Below, piece by piece: positions 17,154-25,808 of a stretch of DNA of 64,000 nucleotides. How positions within the stretch are numbered: the first letter of the stretch is position 1; each line of letters begins with the position of its first letter. Source of the DNA: Xanthocytophaga agilis (GTDB lineage: Bacteria; Bacteroidota; Bacteroidia; Cytophagales; 172606-1); NCBI RefSeq assembly GCF_030068605.1, contig NZ_JASJOU010000010.1, positions 124,001 through 188,000 on the forward strand, read 5' to 3'. The notes under the pieces were generated by a model that did no database searches, was not told where the DNA came from, and saw only the letters and a list, made by a program, of their open reading frames with translations. The position numbers and the translations under genes are program-made.

Positions 17154-17263
17154 GTCCTTCTGAAAGAACCTTGTGACAAATAGTGACGCGTTTGGTATCT
17201 GAGAAAAAAATACTCTCTAATCCAAATGCCGTCGGTTTTGTCACAAGATCTTTTCTGGAGGAC
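17154..17263. repeat. Dispersed 110-bp inverted-repeat element, copy R2
   Basis: It runs from GTCCTTCTGAAAGAA to TTTTCTGGAGGAC, with inner arms CTTGTGACAAA and TTTTGTCACAAG. Read in reverse it aligns with R1 and R4, including the GCCGTCGG block. It lies between the convergent SDR genes ending at 16992 and 17359. Confidence 0.7.
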
Positions 17264-17358
17264 AAAGAAAGAATGTTTCTCCTGAGTTGGTTCTTCGGAG
17301 TATTCTACTTCAAAGAGCCGCCTTATACGGATGTATTAATACCATCCAATAGCCAAGC

Positions 17359-18096
17359 TTACCACGGAATTTCTCCTGTTTCAGGGTTGTTTTCTTCACT
17401 AACAAACTTTCCGGTTGGGCCGTTGGCGTCGAGGACAGCGTATTTTACCACACGTTTGCCTGCTTCCTCAACCGTACCCGTACCCCGATGTTGGTTAAAA
17501 TCAGTAGCAGTGAAGCCAGGATCAACCATGTTTACTTTAAATGCTGTATCACGTAGTTCGTATGCCAGCACAACCGTATACATGTTCAGCGCCGCTTTTG
17601 AGGAGTGATATACTGCACCCTTATTGTGATAATACTTCCAGGTAGGATCATTGTGAAGAGTAAGTGAACCCATCCCTGAGGTTACATTCACAATTCGAGG
17701 CTCAGGCGACTTCTGCAACAGATCTATAAATGCCTGAGTTACCAGTACTACTCCAAACACATTGGTATCATATACTGCTTTAAATTGCTCCAGGCTTGCT
17801 GTAAGAGCGTTTTGTGGCCGACCTCCGTTGATGCCTGCATTATTGATCAGCACATCCAGTACCTCTGTTTTTTCACCCACTGCGGCACGGGCTGCCTTTA
17901 CGGATTCCGGATCACTTACATCTATCTGAATGGCTTCGACTTCGTGTAATCCTTCGGCTTTCAGCTTCTCGACAGCTTCCTGGCCATTTGCTAAACTACG
18001 GCTACCCAGGTACACATAATATCCTTGTTGTAATAACTGACGGGCAGCTTCAAAACCAATACTCTTATTGGCTCCGGTAATCAATGCTTTTTTCAT
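17359..18096 (-). CDS. SDR-family oxidoreductase (carbonyl-reductase-like)
   Basis: A 245-residue classical short-chain dehydrogenase. The cofactor motif TGANKSIG is at residues 7-14, NNAG at 85-88, catalytic S140 is in VTSGMG, and Y163/K167 lie in YHSSK. The VDPGFTATDFN loop follows. S33-R34 after the second strand (GSRS) suggests NADP preference. It is cytoplasmic and reduces small carbonyls of unknown identity. It lies 124 bp downstream of an AraC-type regulator in the same direction, a common regulator-target pairing. Confidence 0.9.
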   Translation of the reverse strand: MKKALITGANKSIGFEAARQLLQQGYYVYLGSRSLANGQEAVEKLKAEGLHEVEAIQIDVSDPESVKAARAAVGEKTEVLDVLINNAGINGGRPQNALTASLEQFKAVYDTNVFGVVLVTQAFIDLLQKSPEPRIVNVTSGMGSLTLHNDPTWKYYHNKGAVYHSSKAALNMYTVVLAYELRDTAFKVNMVDPGFTATDFNQHRGTGTVEEAGKRVVKYAVLDANGPTGKFVSEENNPETGEIPW

Positions 18097-18220
18097 GGTT
18101 TTCGTATGTAATGTATAACAGAGTGGCCTTCGTGACCGTCCTCTTCAATTATTTATACATACAAAGGTCTCTGTTTGGCGGGTCTTTGTTAAAAGAGAAT
18201 CAAACCAAAAAGTATGAGAA

Positions 18221-19099
18221 TCAAACTTTTTTCTTCCGGAAAGAGTTGGGCGTAGCACCTGTTACCCGTTTGAAGTAGTTATTAAAATAAGTAGTATACT
18301 CAAATCCCAGTCCATAGGCGATGTCTGCCACACTCCAGTTGCTGTGTTGCAATAGCGCCTTAGCTTCTGTGGCAATCCGTTCGGCGATATGTACAGAAGT
18401 AGGCTTGCCAGTTACTTCCTTCACCAATCGATTGAGGTAGTTAATATGCACAGACAACGATTCTGCAAAGTCCTGAGCGGTACGTAAGCGGAGCGGATCT
18501 TTGGGACTTTCAATAGGAAACTGCCTTTCGAGCAATTCCATAAATAGCCAGGCAATCCGTGACGCTGCATTTCGTTGTGTTAGTCCATTAGGCACTGGCT
18601 GCATTTGTAACGCTTCGTGAATGATCAGTTCTATACAGTTTCTGAGTAATTCATTTTTATAGTCGTAGGGACTATTGTGTACAGCAAGCATTTTTTGGTA
18701 AATGCTTGTCAGAAAGGCCGTCTGGTCTTTAGTTAGGAAAAAGAGAGGCGTTGTGCCAACCCGAAACAAAGGGGAATTCTGTAAGATTTCACGATCCCTG
18801 CCAGCCATAAACGCTTCCGTAAAAATACAGGCATACCCCTTCTTCTGCTCTGTATGATGCACAACCGTATGAGGGATATGGGGATTACTGAAAAACAGGA
18901 AAGTATCGTTAATATCCAGAACTTGATCCCCATAGTAAATGGTCATATTGCCTGTTGCCAGCACAATCTTGTAATAATCCCGTCTGCGATGGGATTGCGA
19001 GATATCTACAGTCTCTAAAATTTCGTGAACCTTAAATCCTTTCCGTTGCAGATCTGCCGTAATATATCCCGGAAGCTCGGTTATCGTTGCATTGCTCAT
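18221..19099 (-). CDS. AraC-family transcriptional regulator
   Basis: A 292-residue regulator. An N-terminal cupin-like sensing domain covers about residues 20-160. A C-terminal pair of AraC helix-turn-helices covers about 190-290, with FAESLSVHINYLNRLVKEVTG and the second HTH WSVADIAYGLGFEYTTYFNNYFKRVTGATP. It probably controls the SDR gene immediately downstream; carbonyl stress or an aromatic ligand is possible, but nothing in the sequence specifies the effector. Confidence 0.9.
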   Translation of the reverse strand: MSNATITELPGYITADLQRKGFKVHEILETVDISQSHRRRDYYKIVLATGNMTIYYGDQVLDINDTFLFFSNPHIPHTVVHHTEQKKGYACIFTEAFMAGRDREILQNSPLFRVGTTPLFFLTKDQTAFLTSIYQKMLAVHNSPYDYKNELLRNCIELIIHEALQMQPVPNGLTQRNAASRIAWLFMELLERQFPIESPKDPLRLRTAQDFAESLSVHINYLNRLVKEVTGKPTSVHIAERIATEAKALLQHSNWSVADIAYGLGFEYTTYFNNYFKRVTGATPNSFRKKKV

Positions 19100-19259
19100 T
19101 CTACAAAGTTAACAAAATCAAACTTTGAATTGCTATTACATTCTCAGATAGAATGAGCTACTTCTTCCAGCTAGTTGATTTTCTTATAGGCTCTCCACAT
19201 AAATTGCTCTTCATGCACAGTGATCATTCTGACTTCTTTTCAGGTAACGCCTTATTTTT

Positions 19260-19748
19260 CTATTGGGGATCTTCGGAGGTAGTATGTTTCTCAAAACTAG
19301 TATATTTATCAACTATCTCCTTTCTACCACTAAACTCCACATTCAGCAGCATAGAGTGCTGACCAGACAAAGAGTTCATAGGAAAAGTAGTGTCCAGGAA
19401 ATCCTCGGTTTCTACCTGAGTAGTAGAATCTATCATTTGGGAATATACCTCCATACCCGACTTTATTCTTTCTTCAAAAATCCAGAAGCAATCCAAAGAC
19501 TCAAGATATCTTTTTTCTACTCTTTGTCCATATATATTCGTATGGTCTGATTCATTCTTTCTGGCTACCTTTTCAGCTAATTCATACGCTTCGTCAAATG
19601 ACTGAGCTTTTATAATCACAATGCTTTCTTCATATCCTCGATAATTTTCTATATAGTTTTTGTCTATCAATTCGACAATAGGAAGGCCTTGTATAGTAAA
19701 CACATACACAAGCTTTACTCCATACCATTTCATATCTTCTTTTTTCAT
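19260..19748 (-). CDS. DUF4288-like protein
   Basis: A 162-residue cytoplasmic protein. The N-terminal two-thirds resembles DUF4288: WYGVKLVYVFTI, then YRGYEESIVIIKAQSFDEAYELAEKVA. The C-terminal part FWIFEERIKSGMEVYSQMI also fits. Translation could begin at ATG 19748 or at the methionine of MKWYGVK (19733). DUF4288 proteins often occur singly or among immunity-type genes. The function is unknown; the nearby SUKH gene makes an immunity role conceivable, but this is inference only. Confidence 0.6.
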   Translation of the reverse strand: MKKEDMKWYGVKLVYVFTIQGLPIVELIDKNYIENYRGYEESIVIIKAQSFDEAYELAEKVARKNESDHTNIYGQRVEKRYLESLDCFWIFEERIKSGMEVYSQMIDSTTQVETEDFLDTTFPMNSLSGQHSMLLNVEFSGRKEIVDKYTSFEKHTTSEDPQ

Positions 19749-19879
19749 AGTGGATAGTTTTATCTGGTTTACGAAATCCGACCATTCGTTGCCTGAAGTA
19801 CAAGTCTTTTCTTGCTTAATTTCTTTTTTAGTTTCAGTGTCTGAGAGAAAATCTCATCTTCGCTTTCCTACTATATTTT

Positions 19880-20016
19880 GTTCTCCTTAAAGAACGACTC
19901 CCCTCACTGTCTTTTTGAAAGGATCTCTCCCTTTGCTGTCCGTTTGGAAAACAACCCCTCTTGCTGTCCTTCTGAAAGAAACTCCCCCATCTGCTTGTCT
20001 GGAAAAAAACTCTCCC
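19880..20016. repeat. Tandem half-arm array of the 110-bp element
   Basis: Degenerate units of about 20-30 bp follow one another: GTCTTTTTGAAAGGATC, GTCCGTTTGGAAAACAA, GTCCTTCTGAAAGAAAC and GTCTGGAAAAAAACTC. Each is followed by a C-rich filler such as CCCCTCTTGCT, and the array runs into element R3. The units are copies of the left arm. Confidence 0.6.
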
Positions 20017-20129
20017 GTCCTTCTGGAAGAATCTTTTGACAAATAGTGCTATGCTTGAGTTCTGTGAGAGAAAAATGTACTCCAAAGGGAAAGGCCGCCG
20101 GTCTTGTCACAAGATTCTTTCAGAAGGAC
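20017..20129. repeat. Dispersed 110-bp inverted-repeat element, copy R3
   Basis: It extends from GTCCTTCTGGAAGAATC to GATTCTTTCAGAAGGAC, with inner arms TTTTGACAAATAGTGC and GGTCTTGTCACAAG. In reverse complement the interior GACCGGCGGCCTTTCC matches R1 and R4 almost base for base. Confidence 0.75.
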
Positions 20130-20302
20130 AAAAAAAGGGCGTGAGATCCTAAAGAAAATTCCCCTAAAATCTTCAAAATTGAAAAGGATATATGAGAGGA
20201 TAAGTTGTCAGTCGTTCTCCTGCATTTATTTCATCTGTTTTATTCGTATATACTGAGATTAATAGTATTGATAACTACCTATATTCTTAGTCAGCTGGAT
20301 TA

Positions 20303-20737
20303 CTAATAGAAGTGGTCCGGATAAGGCCCCACAATTTCTTCAATAAGAATGTCCACAAACTCGTTCATAGAACTTGCCTTCTTGCTTACAGCCTCATGTA
20401 GGGGAATATAATCTGAATCATCAATGCCATAGAATCGTTCATCATCCGGGTCCCAACTATAAACAGATTCATCTTCTCCATCCAGCTTAATAAAGTAAAT
20501 AATATTTCCATTTTCACCAATAATCAGCCAGCCTTCACGATCCCACCATAAAGTATTATTGGTTTCAATAACCCATTTTGATGAATAACTTAATGGTGGA
20601 AAATCTTCAGTATTTTTCAAGTCCATTACTGCCAGAATCCGTAAATCTTCTGGGTAATTGAGTTGAAAGTCTCTATAAAATGTAGGGAGTTTTATTTGTA
20701 GATTCTCTTCTATTAATTGGAAATCCTCTTCTTTCAT
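20303..20737 (-). CDS. SMI1/KNR4 (SUKH) family protein
   Basis: A 144-residue protein of the SUKH fold. It opens with FQLIEENLQIKLPTFYRDFQLNYP, the family's N-terminal helix and LP-turn. The middle strand region is REGWLIIGENGNIIYFIKLDG, and it closes with a helical segment SSMNEFVDILIEEIVG. SUKH proteins are frequent immunity proteins against nuclease and other polymorphic toxins. No toxin gene adjoins. It lies 15 bp downstream of a 340-residue unknown gene, probably in one operon. Confidence 0.75.
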   Translation of the reverse strand: MKEEDFQLIEENLQIKLPTFYRDFQLNYPEDLRILAVMDLKNTEDFPPLSYSSKWVIETNNTLWWDREGWLIIGENGNIIYFIKLDGEDESVYSWDPDDERFYGIDDSDYIPLHEAVSKKASSMNEFVDILIEEIVGPYPDHFY

Positions 20738-20752
20738 AGAATAAGCTGTATT

Positions 20753-21775
20753 TTAATAGTAATCGGCATCAATATCTCTCAGATCTACATCCGGATACCC
20801 ATACTTTTCTATTAATTCATATTTCTTGTATTGCTGCTGATACGGATCTATGGCAACACATAATAAGTTATCGAGATACTTTACATAAGCTCTGTTTTCT
20901 TCATTGAGGAAACCTTCGGTCTTATCAATCATGTATCTAACCCATGTAGCGCCGTAACCTTCCAGCCAGCCAGAATTATACTGAAGTGTTCTTTCCAATA
21001 CCATACGGTATTTGAATAAGTAAGCAAATATGTGTATCAATTTGTTATGGTTCACAGTATCCCTATTAAAGTCTCTATCTCTTTCCAAGCCTATTGGGAG
21101 GCTATAGGCTTCTATATCAGTGAGCCATTCACTATAGTCTGCTACTGGTCTTGCTTTGATGAACTCTCCCGCATTAAATGACTGGATGTATTTTGGGTCA
21201 ATGCCAAATGCCTGGAATAAAGCTTCTAGTTGTTTATAGCGATATAGTCTTGGAGGGTTATCACTGAAGTATTCTATACTCCAATCATATACATCAGGTG
21301 AAAGACCTTGCAGGTCGAGATATTGTTTTAAAATGTCCTCCCGACGAAAAGTTGGATAAGGGATTACATCACCCCAAAAAATTCTAGTTAGTTTTTTATC
21401 AGTTTCAGACCACTGTACTATTATATTTCGGGATTCATAATGGAAATGGAGTCGACCATAACTTTTTTCAATGGCCTTAGTAGGGCCAAAAGTCTGAATG
21501 ATATCTTTTGTTGATATAATGCCTAAATTTTCTACTAACTCTTCAGTCAGATAAATCTCTACAATCTTTCCATTTTTGATTTTATATCCTCCTCCTGTCC
21601 GGCTTTTCACGTTCTTGGTTATTTTGTCAACCTGCCATTGAGATTCTACAAATTCTATACTGAGCAGGCTCTCATCGTCTCCAAGACTGATACCATTTAA
21701 CATCAGCTGACTTACTGAAACTTCAGGTTGTGTAATTATTGCCAGATTGTCTAAGATCTCAAACTTGTTGTTCAT
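20753..21775 (-). CDS. Protein of unknown function upstream of the SUKH gene
   Basis: A 340-residue cytoplasmic protein with no signal peptide or membrane segment. The N-terminal ~150 residues are strand-rich (GGGYKIKNGKIVEIYLTEEL, YGRLHFHYESRNIIVQW) and the C-terminal half is helical. No family is recognised. It lies 15 bp before the SUKH-family gene in the same direction, so co-transcription is likely. A SUKH partner points toward an immunity or toxin-associated role (inference). Confidence 0.6.
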   Translation of the reverse strand: MNNKFEILDNLAIITQPEVSVSQLMLNGISLGDDESLLSIEFVESQWQVDKITKNVKSRTGGGYKIKNGKIVEIYLTEELVENLGIISTKDIIQTFGPTKAIEKSYGRLHFHYESRNIIVQWSETDKKLTRIFWGDVIPYPTFRREDILKQYLDLQGLSPDVYDWSIEYFSDNPPRLYRYKQLEALFQAFGIDPKYIQSFNAGEFIKARPVADYSEWLTDIEAYSLPIGLERDRDFNRDTVNHNKLIHIFAYLFKYRMVLERTLQYNSGWLEGYGATWVRYMIDKTEGFLNEENRAYVKYLDNLLCVAIDPYQQQYKKYELIEKYGYPDVDLRDIDADYY

Positions 21776-21974
21776 GAATTTTAAAGGATATGTGTATATA
21801 CCAGAGGCAGTAAATATACTAACTATTGGATGTACACAAGATACTATATCCCCAGGGTATCAGGTCCAACAAAACAAACTACTCACTTGCAAATCCTACA
21901 CAAGGCACCTATCTTTGGTTAAAGGCTCAGCACTAGACTAGTAGAAATCACACAACCAGCACTTACCACACAAC

Positions 21975-22370
21975 ATGACCACCTACAAACCTGAAAAGTA
22001 CTCTTCTCTTGCTCCATACCTCATTGTTGATGATGCCCAAAAACTGGTAGATCAGCTTACCACAATCTTTGATGCCACTACTCTAAGACGCTTTGACCGT
22101 GAAGACGGCAAGATTGCTCATATAGAACTGCGTCTTGATGATACCGTGCTTATGATCAGCAACAGTACAGACAACTATGCTGCTAACAAAACCATGCTGC
22201 ATATCTATGTGCCAGATGTATTCAGTACCTTTCAGTTAGCCATAGACAATGGTTGTCAGATCATCGAGAAGCCTGTCAATAAAGAAGGAGATCCGGACAC
22301 CCGTGGTTCGTTTTATGACATAGCAGGCAACTACTGGGCAGTAAGTACACAAACCCATCCCGCATACTGA
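21975..22370 (+). CDS. VOC-family (PhnB/glyoxalase-like) protein
   Basis: A 131-residue protein of the vicinal-oxygen-chelate fold, with two beta-alpha-beta-beta-beta modules. It opens with LAPYLIVDDAQKLVDQLTTIF, with IAHIELRLDDTVLMIS in the first module and MLHIYVPDVFSTFQLAIDNG, then GSFYDIAGNYWAVSTQ in the second. It is closest to the PhnB/glyoxalase-like subgroup often linked to antibiotic or metabolite handling. Enzymatic activity is not certain. Its stop overlaps the start of the YjbR gene by one base, so the two are translationally coupled. Confidence 0.8.
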   Translation: MTTYKPEKYSSLAPYLIVDDAQKLVDQLTTIFDATTLRRFDREDGKIAHIELRLDDTVLMISNSTDNYAANKTMLHIYVPDVFSTFQLAIDNGCQIIEKPVNKEGDPDTRGSFYDIAGNYWAVSTQTHPAY

Positions 22371-22753
22371 TGAAAGACCAGCGACAAAAATTTAACTATG
22401 CCGATTTTGATCCGGTGAAGGCTGTTGCCTTAACCTTCCCTGACACAGAAGAAGGCATTTCTCATGAAGGTACACCTTCGGTAACGGTTCGCGGAAAACT
22501 TATGTGTCGCCTTCATGATAGTGGAGAGTTTATCTCTATTCGGATCGGATTTGAGGAAAGAGACAAATACCTGGACAGCCACCCGGAGATTTTTCACTTA
22601 CCCGACCATTTTAAGGCTTATCCCTATATTGCAATGTGGCTGCACAACTACAACAAAGCCCTCCTTACTGAGATCCTGGAAATAAGCTGGAAAGGACGTG
22701 CCACCAAAAAGCAGTTAAAAGACTATGAAGCAAAGAAAGCTGCTACTCTCTGA
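22370..22753 (+). CDS. MmcQ/YjbR-family protein
   Basis: A 127-residue protein of the MmcQ/YjbR (CyaY-like fold) family. The pattern is VKAVALTFPDTEEGISHEGT, then VRGKLMCRLHDSGEFISIRIG, with ALLTEILEISWKGRATKKQL at the C-terminal helix. YjbR members are described as small DNA-binding or uncharacterised proteins. It starts at the A of the upstream VOC stop (TGATG). The pairing with VOC proteins is common in genomes, but its meaning is unknown. Confidence 0.8.
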   Translation: MKDQRQKFNYADFDPVKAVALTFPDTEEGISHEGTPSVTVRGKLMCRLHDSGEFISIRIGFEERDKYLDSHPEIFHLPDHFKAYPYIAMWLHNYNKALLTEILEISWKGRATKKQLKDYEAKKAATL

Positions 22754-22819
22754 TAAGGGTTTAGGTTGGTAGAGATGTATACTACTTACCACTTACTGCC
22801 ATATCTGGAACACTCTGTT

Positions 22820-23488
22820 TTAACTTCGTGCAGTATAGACCCTGTGGATAAAAGCAAAACTTCCACTATACAAGATAAGCATATTACCTATTGCAGGCCA
22901 TCTTTGGGTAAAGCATGAGGTAATAGGGATAGCAAGCAGAATGAACGCCAGAACAAAGGCAGAGACAAGGCCAGCTCGGGTTTCGTAAAAAGTTTTCTGT
23001 GCACGTATTGGCTCTCTTTCCGGGAAGTAATTAGTATGTGCAGCTATCAGCTTTTTAAATTTCTTCAGAAAATGCGCAAAGTCATCTTTTTCACCCGTCT
23101 CTCTGGTTAAGGTAAGGGTCTTACCATTTTTGAACTTTAGTTTGAATAGCTCAAAGTATTGATCATTCTGGTATTTATATTCAGCCAGTTCTTCCCACCT
23201 GAACGTCACTATTTTTTCAGAAAAGAACAGGTATTTCTCCATCTGTATTGTCATTTCATGTGAATCCAAAGAAATCTCCGCTTTTCTATGAATCCATGAT
23301 TTGGTGTACTTCAGAATAGCAAAAACTACTAACGTATAAATGCCAATTGCCACCCATTCATCCAATTTGAACAAAAATCGGAGTAAAGCCAGGACCACAA
23401 CCACCAAAGGCATAGAAAGGAGGATTGTTAAAAACAACTGGATAAAATAGGTCGCTTTATAAGTAAGTAATAGGGTATATCGCTTCAT
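22820..23488 (-). CDS. Hypothetical membrane protein with PH-like middle region
   Basis: About 222 residues from ATG 23488; a GTG at 23503 is an alternative. Two membrane helices lie at roughly 15-35 and 40-60. A soluble stretch resembling a bacterial PH/YcxB-like fold follows (ISLDSHEMTIQM, VTFRWEELAEYKY, FKLKFKNGKTLTL), then two further helices near the C-terminus. Function is unknown. It is the last of three co-directional genes (24806 to 22820) that may form an operon. Confidence 0.6.
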   Translation of the reverse strand: MKRYTLLLTYKATYFIQLFLTILLSMPLVVVVLALLRFLFKLDEWVAIGIYTLVVFAILKYTKSWIHRKAEISLDSHEMTIQMEKYLFFSEKIVTFRWEELAEYKYQNDQYFELFKLKFKNGKTLTLTRETGEKDDFAHFLKKFKKLIAAHTNYFPEREPIRAQKTFYETRAGLVSAFVLAFILLAIPITSCFTQRWPAIGNMLILYSGSFAFIHRVYTARS

Positions 23489-23555
23489 TTTGTACTGGTA
23501 CACTTTGTATCACTTAATGTATTTATGGATGCAAAGTGACCTAAGGAAAAGATAA

Positions 23556-24152
23556 CTAGGGATACAGTAACGCATCTTGTCCATTCACAGTAGCATGATC
23601 TTTATCTAGTATCTGAATCATAAGTTTATCTGCAAAAACAGCACTTCCCTTACCTTCCAGAAGTAATCTTTTTTTTGTACCATCAATCTCGTAAAACAAT
23701 TCAATACCTAATGTATCACTTTCTTCTGTGCTAGGATATAGGCATTTGCAATTAAAGTCGATCTGATCAGAAGGATATAACTTCTCCTTTTGAAAGTATT
23801 GTTGGTTTCTGGCTAGCAGTTCAAGTTTTTCGAGAGGATAATCTGTTGTATTTTTGACAAATATAGGTAACCATCCCTCTCTACTTTCTATAACAAAGAA
23901 GGCAACAACTGGAAGAATAAGCACCAGAGCAAAAAAAGCACCATATCCCAATCGCTTTTTAGGTTGTTTGGTATAAGAGTAATAAATAATAATAAACAGG
24001 TCGAGGAAGAATGTGGGTAAACCAAAGTAGAATGTAAAATATATAAAACCTAATCCACTATAGGGTTCAGGCTTATAGGTTATAATTGTGTAAAGATCTA
24101 CCCCAATAACAAGCAGATTAAAACATATAACAATGGCATGTATTTGTCGCAT
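23556..24152 (-). CDS. Hypothetical membrane protein
   Basis: A 198-residue protein with three hydrophobic segments in the first ~95 residues (CFNLLVIGVDLYTIITY; YFTFYFGLPTFFLDLFIIIYY; YGAFFALVLILPVVAFFVI). An extracytoplasmic or periplasmic domain of about 100 residues follows. No conserved domain is recognised. It lies 68 bp upstream of the PH-like membrane protein gene and 18 bp downstream of the 24806 gene, consistent with an operon. Confidence 0.6.
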   Translation of the reverse strand: MRQIHAIVICFNLLVIGVDLYTIITYKPEPYSGLGFIYFTFYFGLPTFFLDLFIIIYYSYTKQPKKRLGYGAFFALVLILPVVAFFVIESREGWLPIFVKNTTDYPLEKLELLARNQQYFQKEKLYPSDQIDFNCKCLYPSTEESDTLGIELFYEIDGTKKRLLLEGKGSAVFADKLMIQILDKDHATVNGQDALLYP

Positions 24153-24170
24153 AATGTAAATCTCCCTTGA

Positions 24171-24806
24171 TTACTTATCCAGAGAGATTACACCACTAAT
24201 CAATCCATCTTTGACAATAAATAACGCATTGATGATGGGGGCGTTTCCATAAGAGTCGTCCTGCCAGGTATAGTTGTGTATAGCGGCAAATTTAGCTAAT
24301 GAATCTCTGTCAGCTTGTCTGGAGATAATTGTCATACAGGTACGTCTTGGAATAGACACCAGTAGTTCCTCTGCCTGTAGCAGTTTGTGTGCTTTAAGCA
24401 TATGGCTCTGACAAAGAATCTTTTCGCTTGAAAAGTCATTGCCAGAGGCTGCCAATGCCTGGTTAGCAAGACTTCCAATAAACTCGAAGGGCGACTCTAT
24501 CGCTTCCAGGTTTTCGTAGGCGGAAGTCAGTACCTGACCGGGATCTTTACCTTCCAGGTCATTAGGCATTAAAAAAACAAAGTTAGTGGGTGCATCATAT
24601 CCAAAGGCAACTACCAGTTCGGGCTGTTCCTGTGTGCCTAACAACGTTTGTTTCAGTGCACCTGCCTGTATACCAACCCAGTCGCCCGGCTTCAGGATAG
24701 GATAGATTTTGGTAATCTGGCCAGACTTTATTTGCTCAACTTCGTTGTTAACCCTTTTGTCCTGCTCTGCATCTCCTTTTCCGAAGATCCGTTTAAATAA
24801 TCCCAT
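24171..24806 (-). CDS. Hypothetical soluble protein
   Basis: About 211 residues from ATG 24806 (MGLFKRIFGKGDAEQ); an upstream start at 24845 would add 13 residues of no special character. The short amphipathic N-terminus MGLFKRIFG is common in proteins that associate with the membrane surface. The rest is soluble, with VGIQAGALKQTLLG and GNAPIINALFIVKDG. No family is recognised. It is the first gene of a likely three-gene unit with two membrane proteins. Confidence 0.6.
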   Translation of the reverse strand: MGLFKRIFGKGDAEQDKRVNNEVEQIKSGQITKIYPILKPGDWVGIQAGALKQTLLGTQEQPELVVAFGYDAPTNFVFLMPNDLEGKDPGQVLTSAYENLEAIESPFEFIGSLANQALAASGNDFSSEKILCQSHMLKAHKLLQAEELLVSIPRRTCMTIISRQADRDSLAKFAAIHNYTWQDDSYGNAPIINALFIVKDGLISGVISLDK

Positions 24807-24845
24807 AGTAATTCGTTTATCTGGTGTGTTTTTATGTGTTGTCAC

Positions 24846-25205
24846 AATGAACTATTCAGTCCTTATAGCCTGAAGTTATTGCTTCACTCTGCTTTTATTA
24901 GTAATCTGACTTCAGCAGTAAAAAAGTTGCTTTCAAAAGTAGAGATAACCCTTTCTTAAAGAATTCTCCTTTCGACTGTTTTCTTTCCTATGTAGTATTT
25001 GCCGATAATCCACGCATATAAACCTACCACTGGTGAATAAAAGTAACTATAATTAAGTATAATGTACCATTTGAGCGCAGTTCTGATAATCAAAACAACG
25101 CTCAAAATCGCATGTATTTAATGCCGATATTTGTAAAGTCAATCAGCAAGTAGTCCGGACACTGACTGGTGACTCTATGTTACACACAAGTAATTATACA
25201 TTCAT
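24846..25205. other. Intergenic region between divergent genes
   Basis: About 360 bp separating the leftward 24806 gene from the rightward coiled-coil gene. It should carry both promoters. I see no repeats or strong hairpins. Confidence 0.4.
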
Positions 25206-25622
25206 ATGGCCTTAACATTAACCTTATTGACAACCAAAGCTGACTGCGACAAAGTACTTGACCAACTCAGCGACCTGAAAAGCGATCTGGAATACAAGCA
25301 AATCGCGACTACCCGTAACCGTGATAACGCCTCAGACCGGGCAAGCGATATTGAGGCTACCTTAGCCTCAGCAGAAGCTGAAGTAGACTCTTTGACTGCG
25401 ATCATCGCTGTGCTGCCTGAAGGCACAACTAAAACGGAGATGGAGACACGAAAAGTAAAAGCGGAATACAAGTTGTTTACTGCCCAACAACGTAAGCTGC
25501 AATATGGTACCACAGCGGTAGTGTTACGCGAATCGGAACTAGATGAGATTGAGCAACGCCTGTCAGTGATAGATGGCTCTATGTCGGCAATCACCAATCA
25601 CAAAGCAACACTGGCAGCTTAA
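25206..25622 (+). CDS. Hypothetical coiled-coil protein
   Basis: A 138-residue protein that is nearly all helix with heptad character: DCDKVLDQLSDLKSDLEYKQ, then ASDRASDIEATLASAEAEVD, then VVLRESELDEIEQRLSVI. It has no cysteine-rich or catalytic motif, signal peptide or membrane segment. It is probably a small cytoplasmic structural or adaptor protein. It is followed by a good intrinsic terminator, indicating a monocistronic transcript. Base composition (more GC-rich codons than its neighbours) may mark high expression. Confidence 0.65.
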   Translation: MALTLTLLTTKADCDKVLDQLSDLKSDLEYKQIATTRNRDNASDRASDIEATLASAEAEVDSLTAIIAVLPEGTTKTEMETRKVKAEYKLFTAQQRKLQYGTTAVVLRESELDEIEQRLSVIDGSMSAITNHKATLAA

Positions 25623-25653
25623 TACGTAGCTGGTAGTGTTTTGTGGAATATGA

Positions 25654-25690
25654 AAAGCTGTAGTCTATTGGACTACGGCTTTTTGTTTTA
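25654..25690 (+). terminator. Intrinsic terminator of the coiled-coil gene
   Basis: AAAAGC-T-GTAGTC pairs with GACTAC-G-GCTTTT around a TATTG loop, and TTTTTGTTTT follows. The stem starts 32 bp after the stop codon. Confidence 0.85.
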
Positions 25691-25808
25691 GGTAGCTTTT
25701 CTGGAAAGCCAAGAGGTTCACTGCTGCTAAGTAAAACACTCAGAAACACACTTCCTGGAAGGACAGTTCTTCTTCCTGTGCTCCTTCGTTTGCCCTCTCT
25801 TCCTTTTT

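Noticed and set aside
19880-20130. CRISPR array
   Set aside because: The repeats are imperfect arms of a transposon-like element with C-rich short fillers; there are no unique spacers of constant length and no cas genes.
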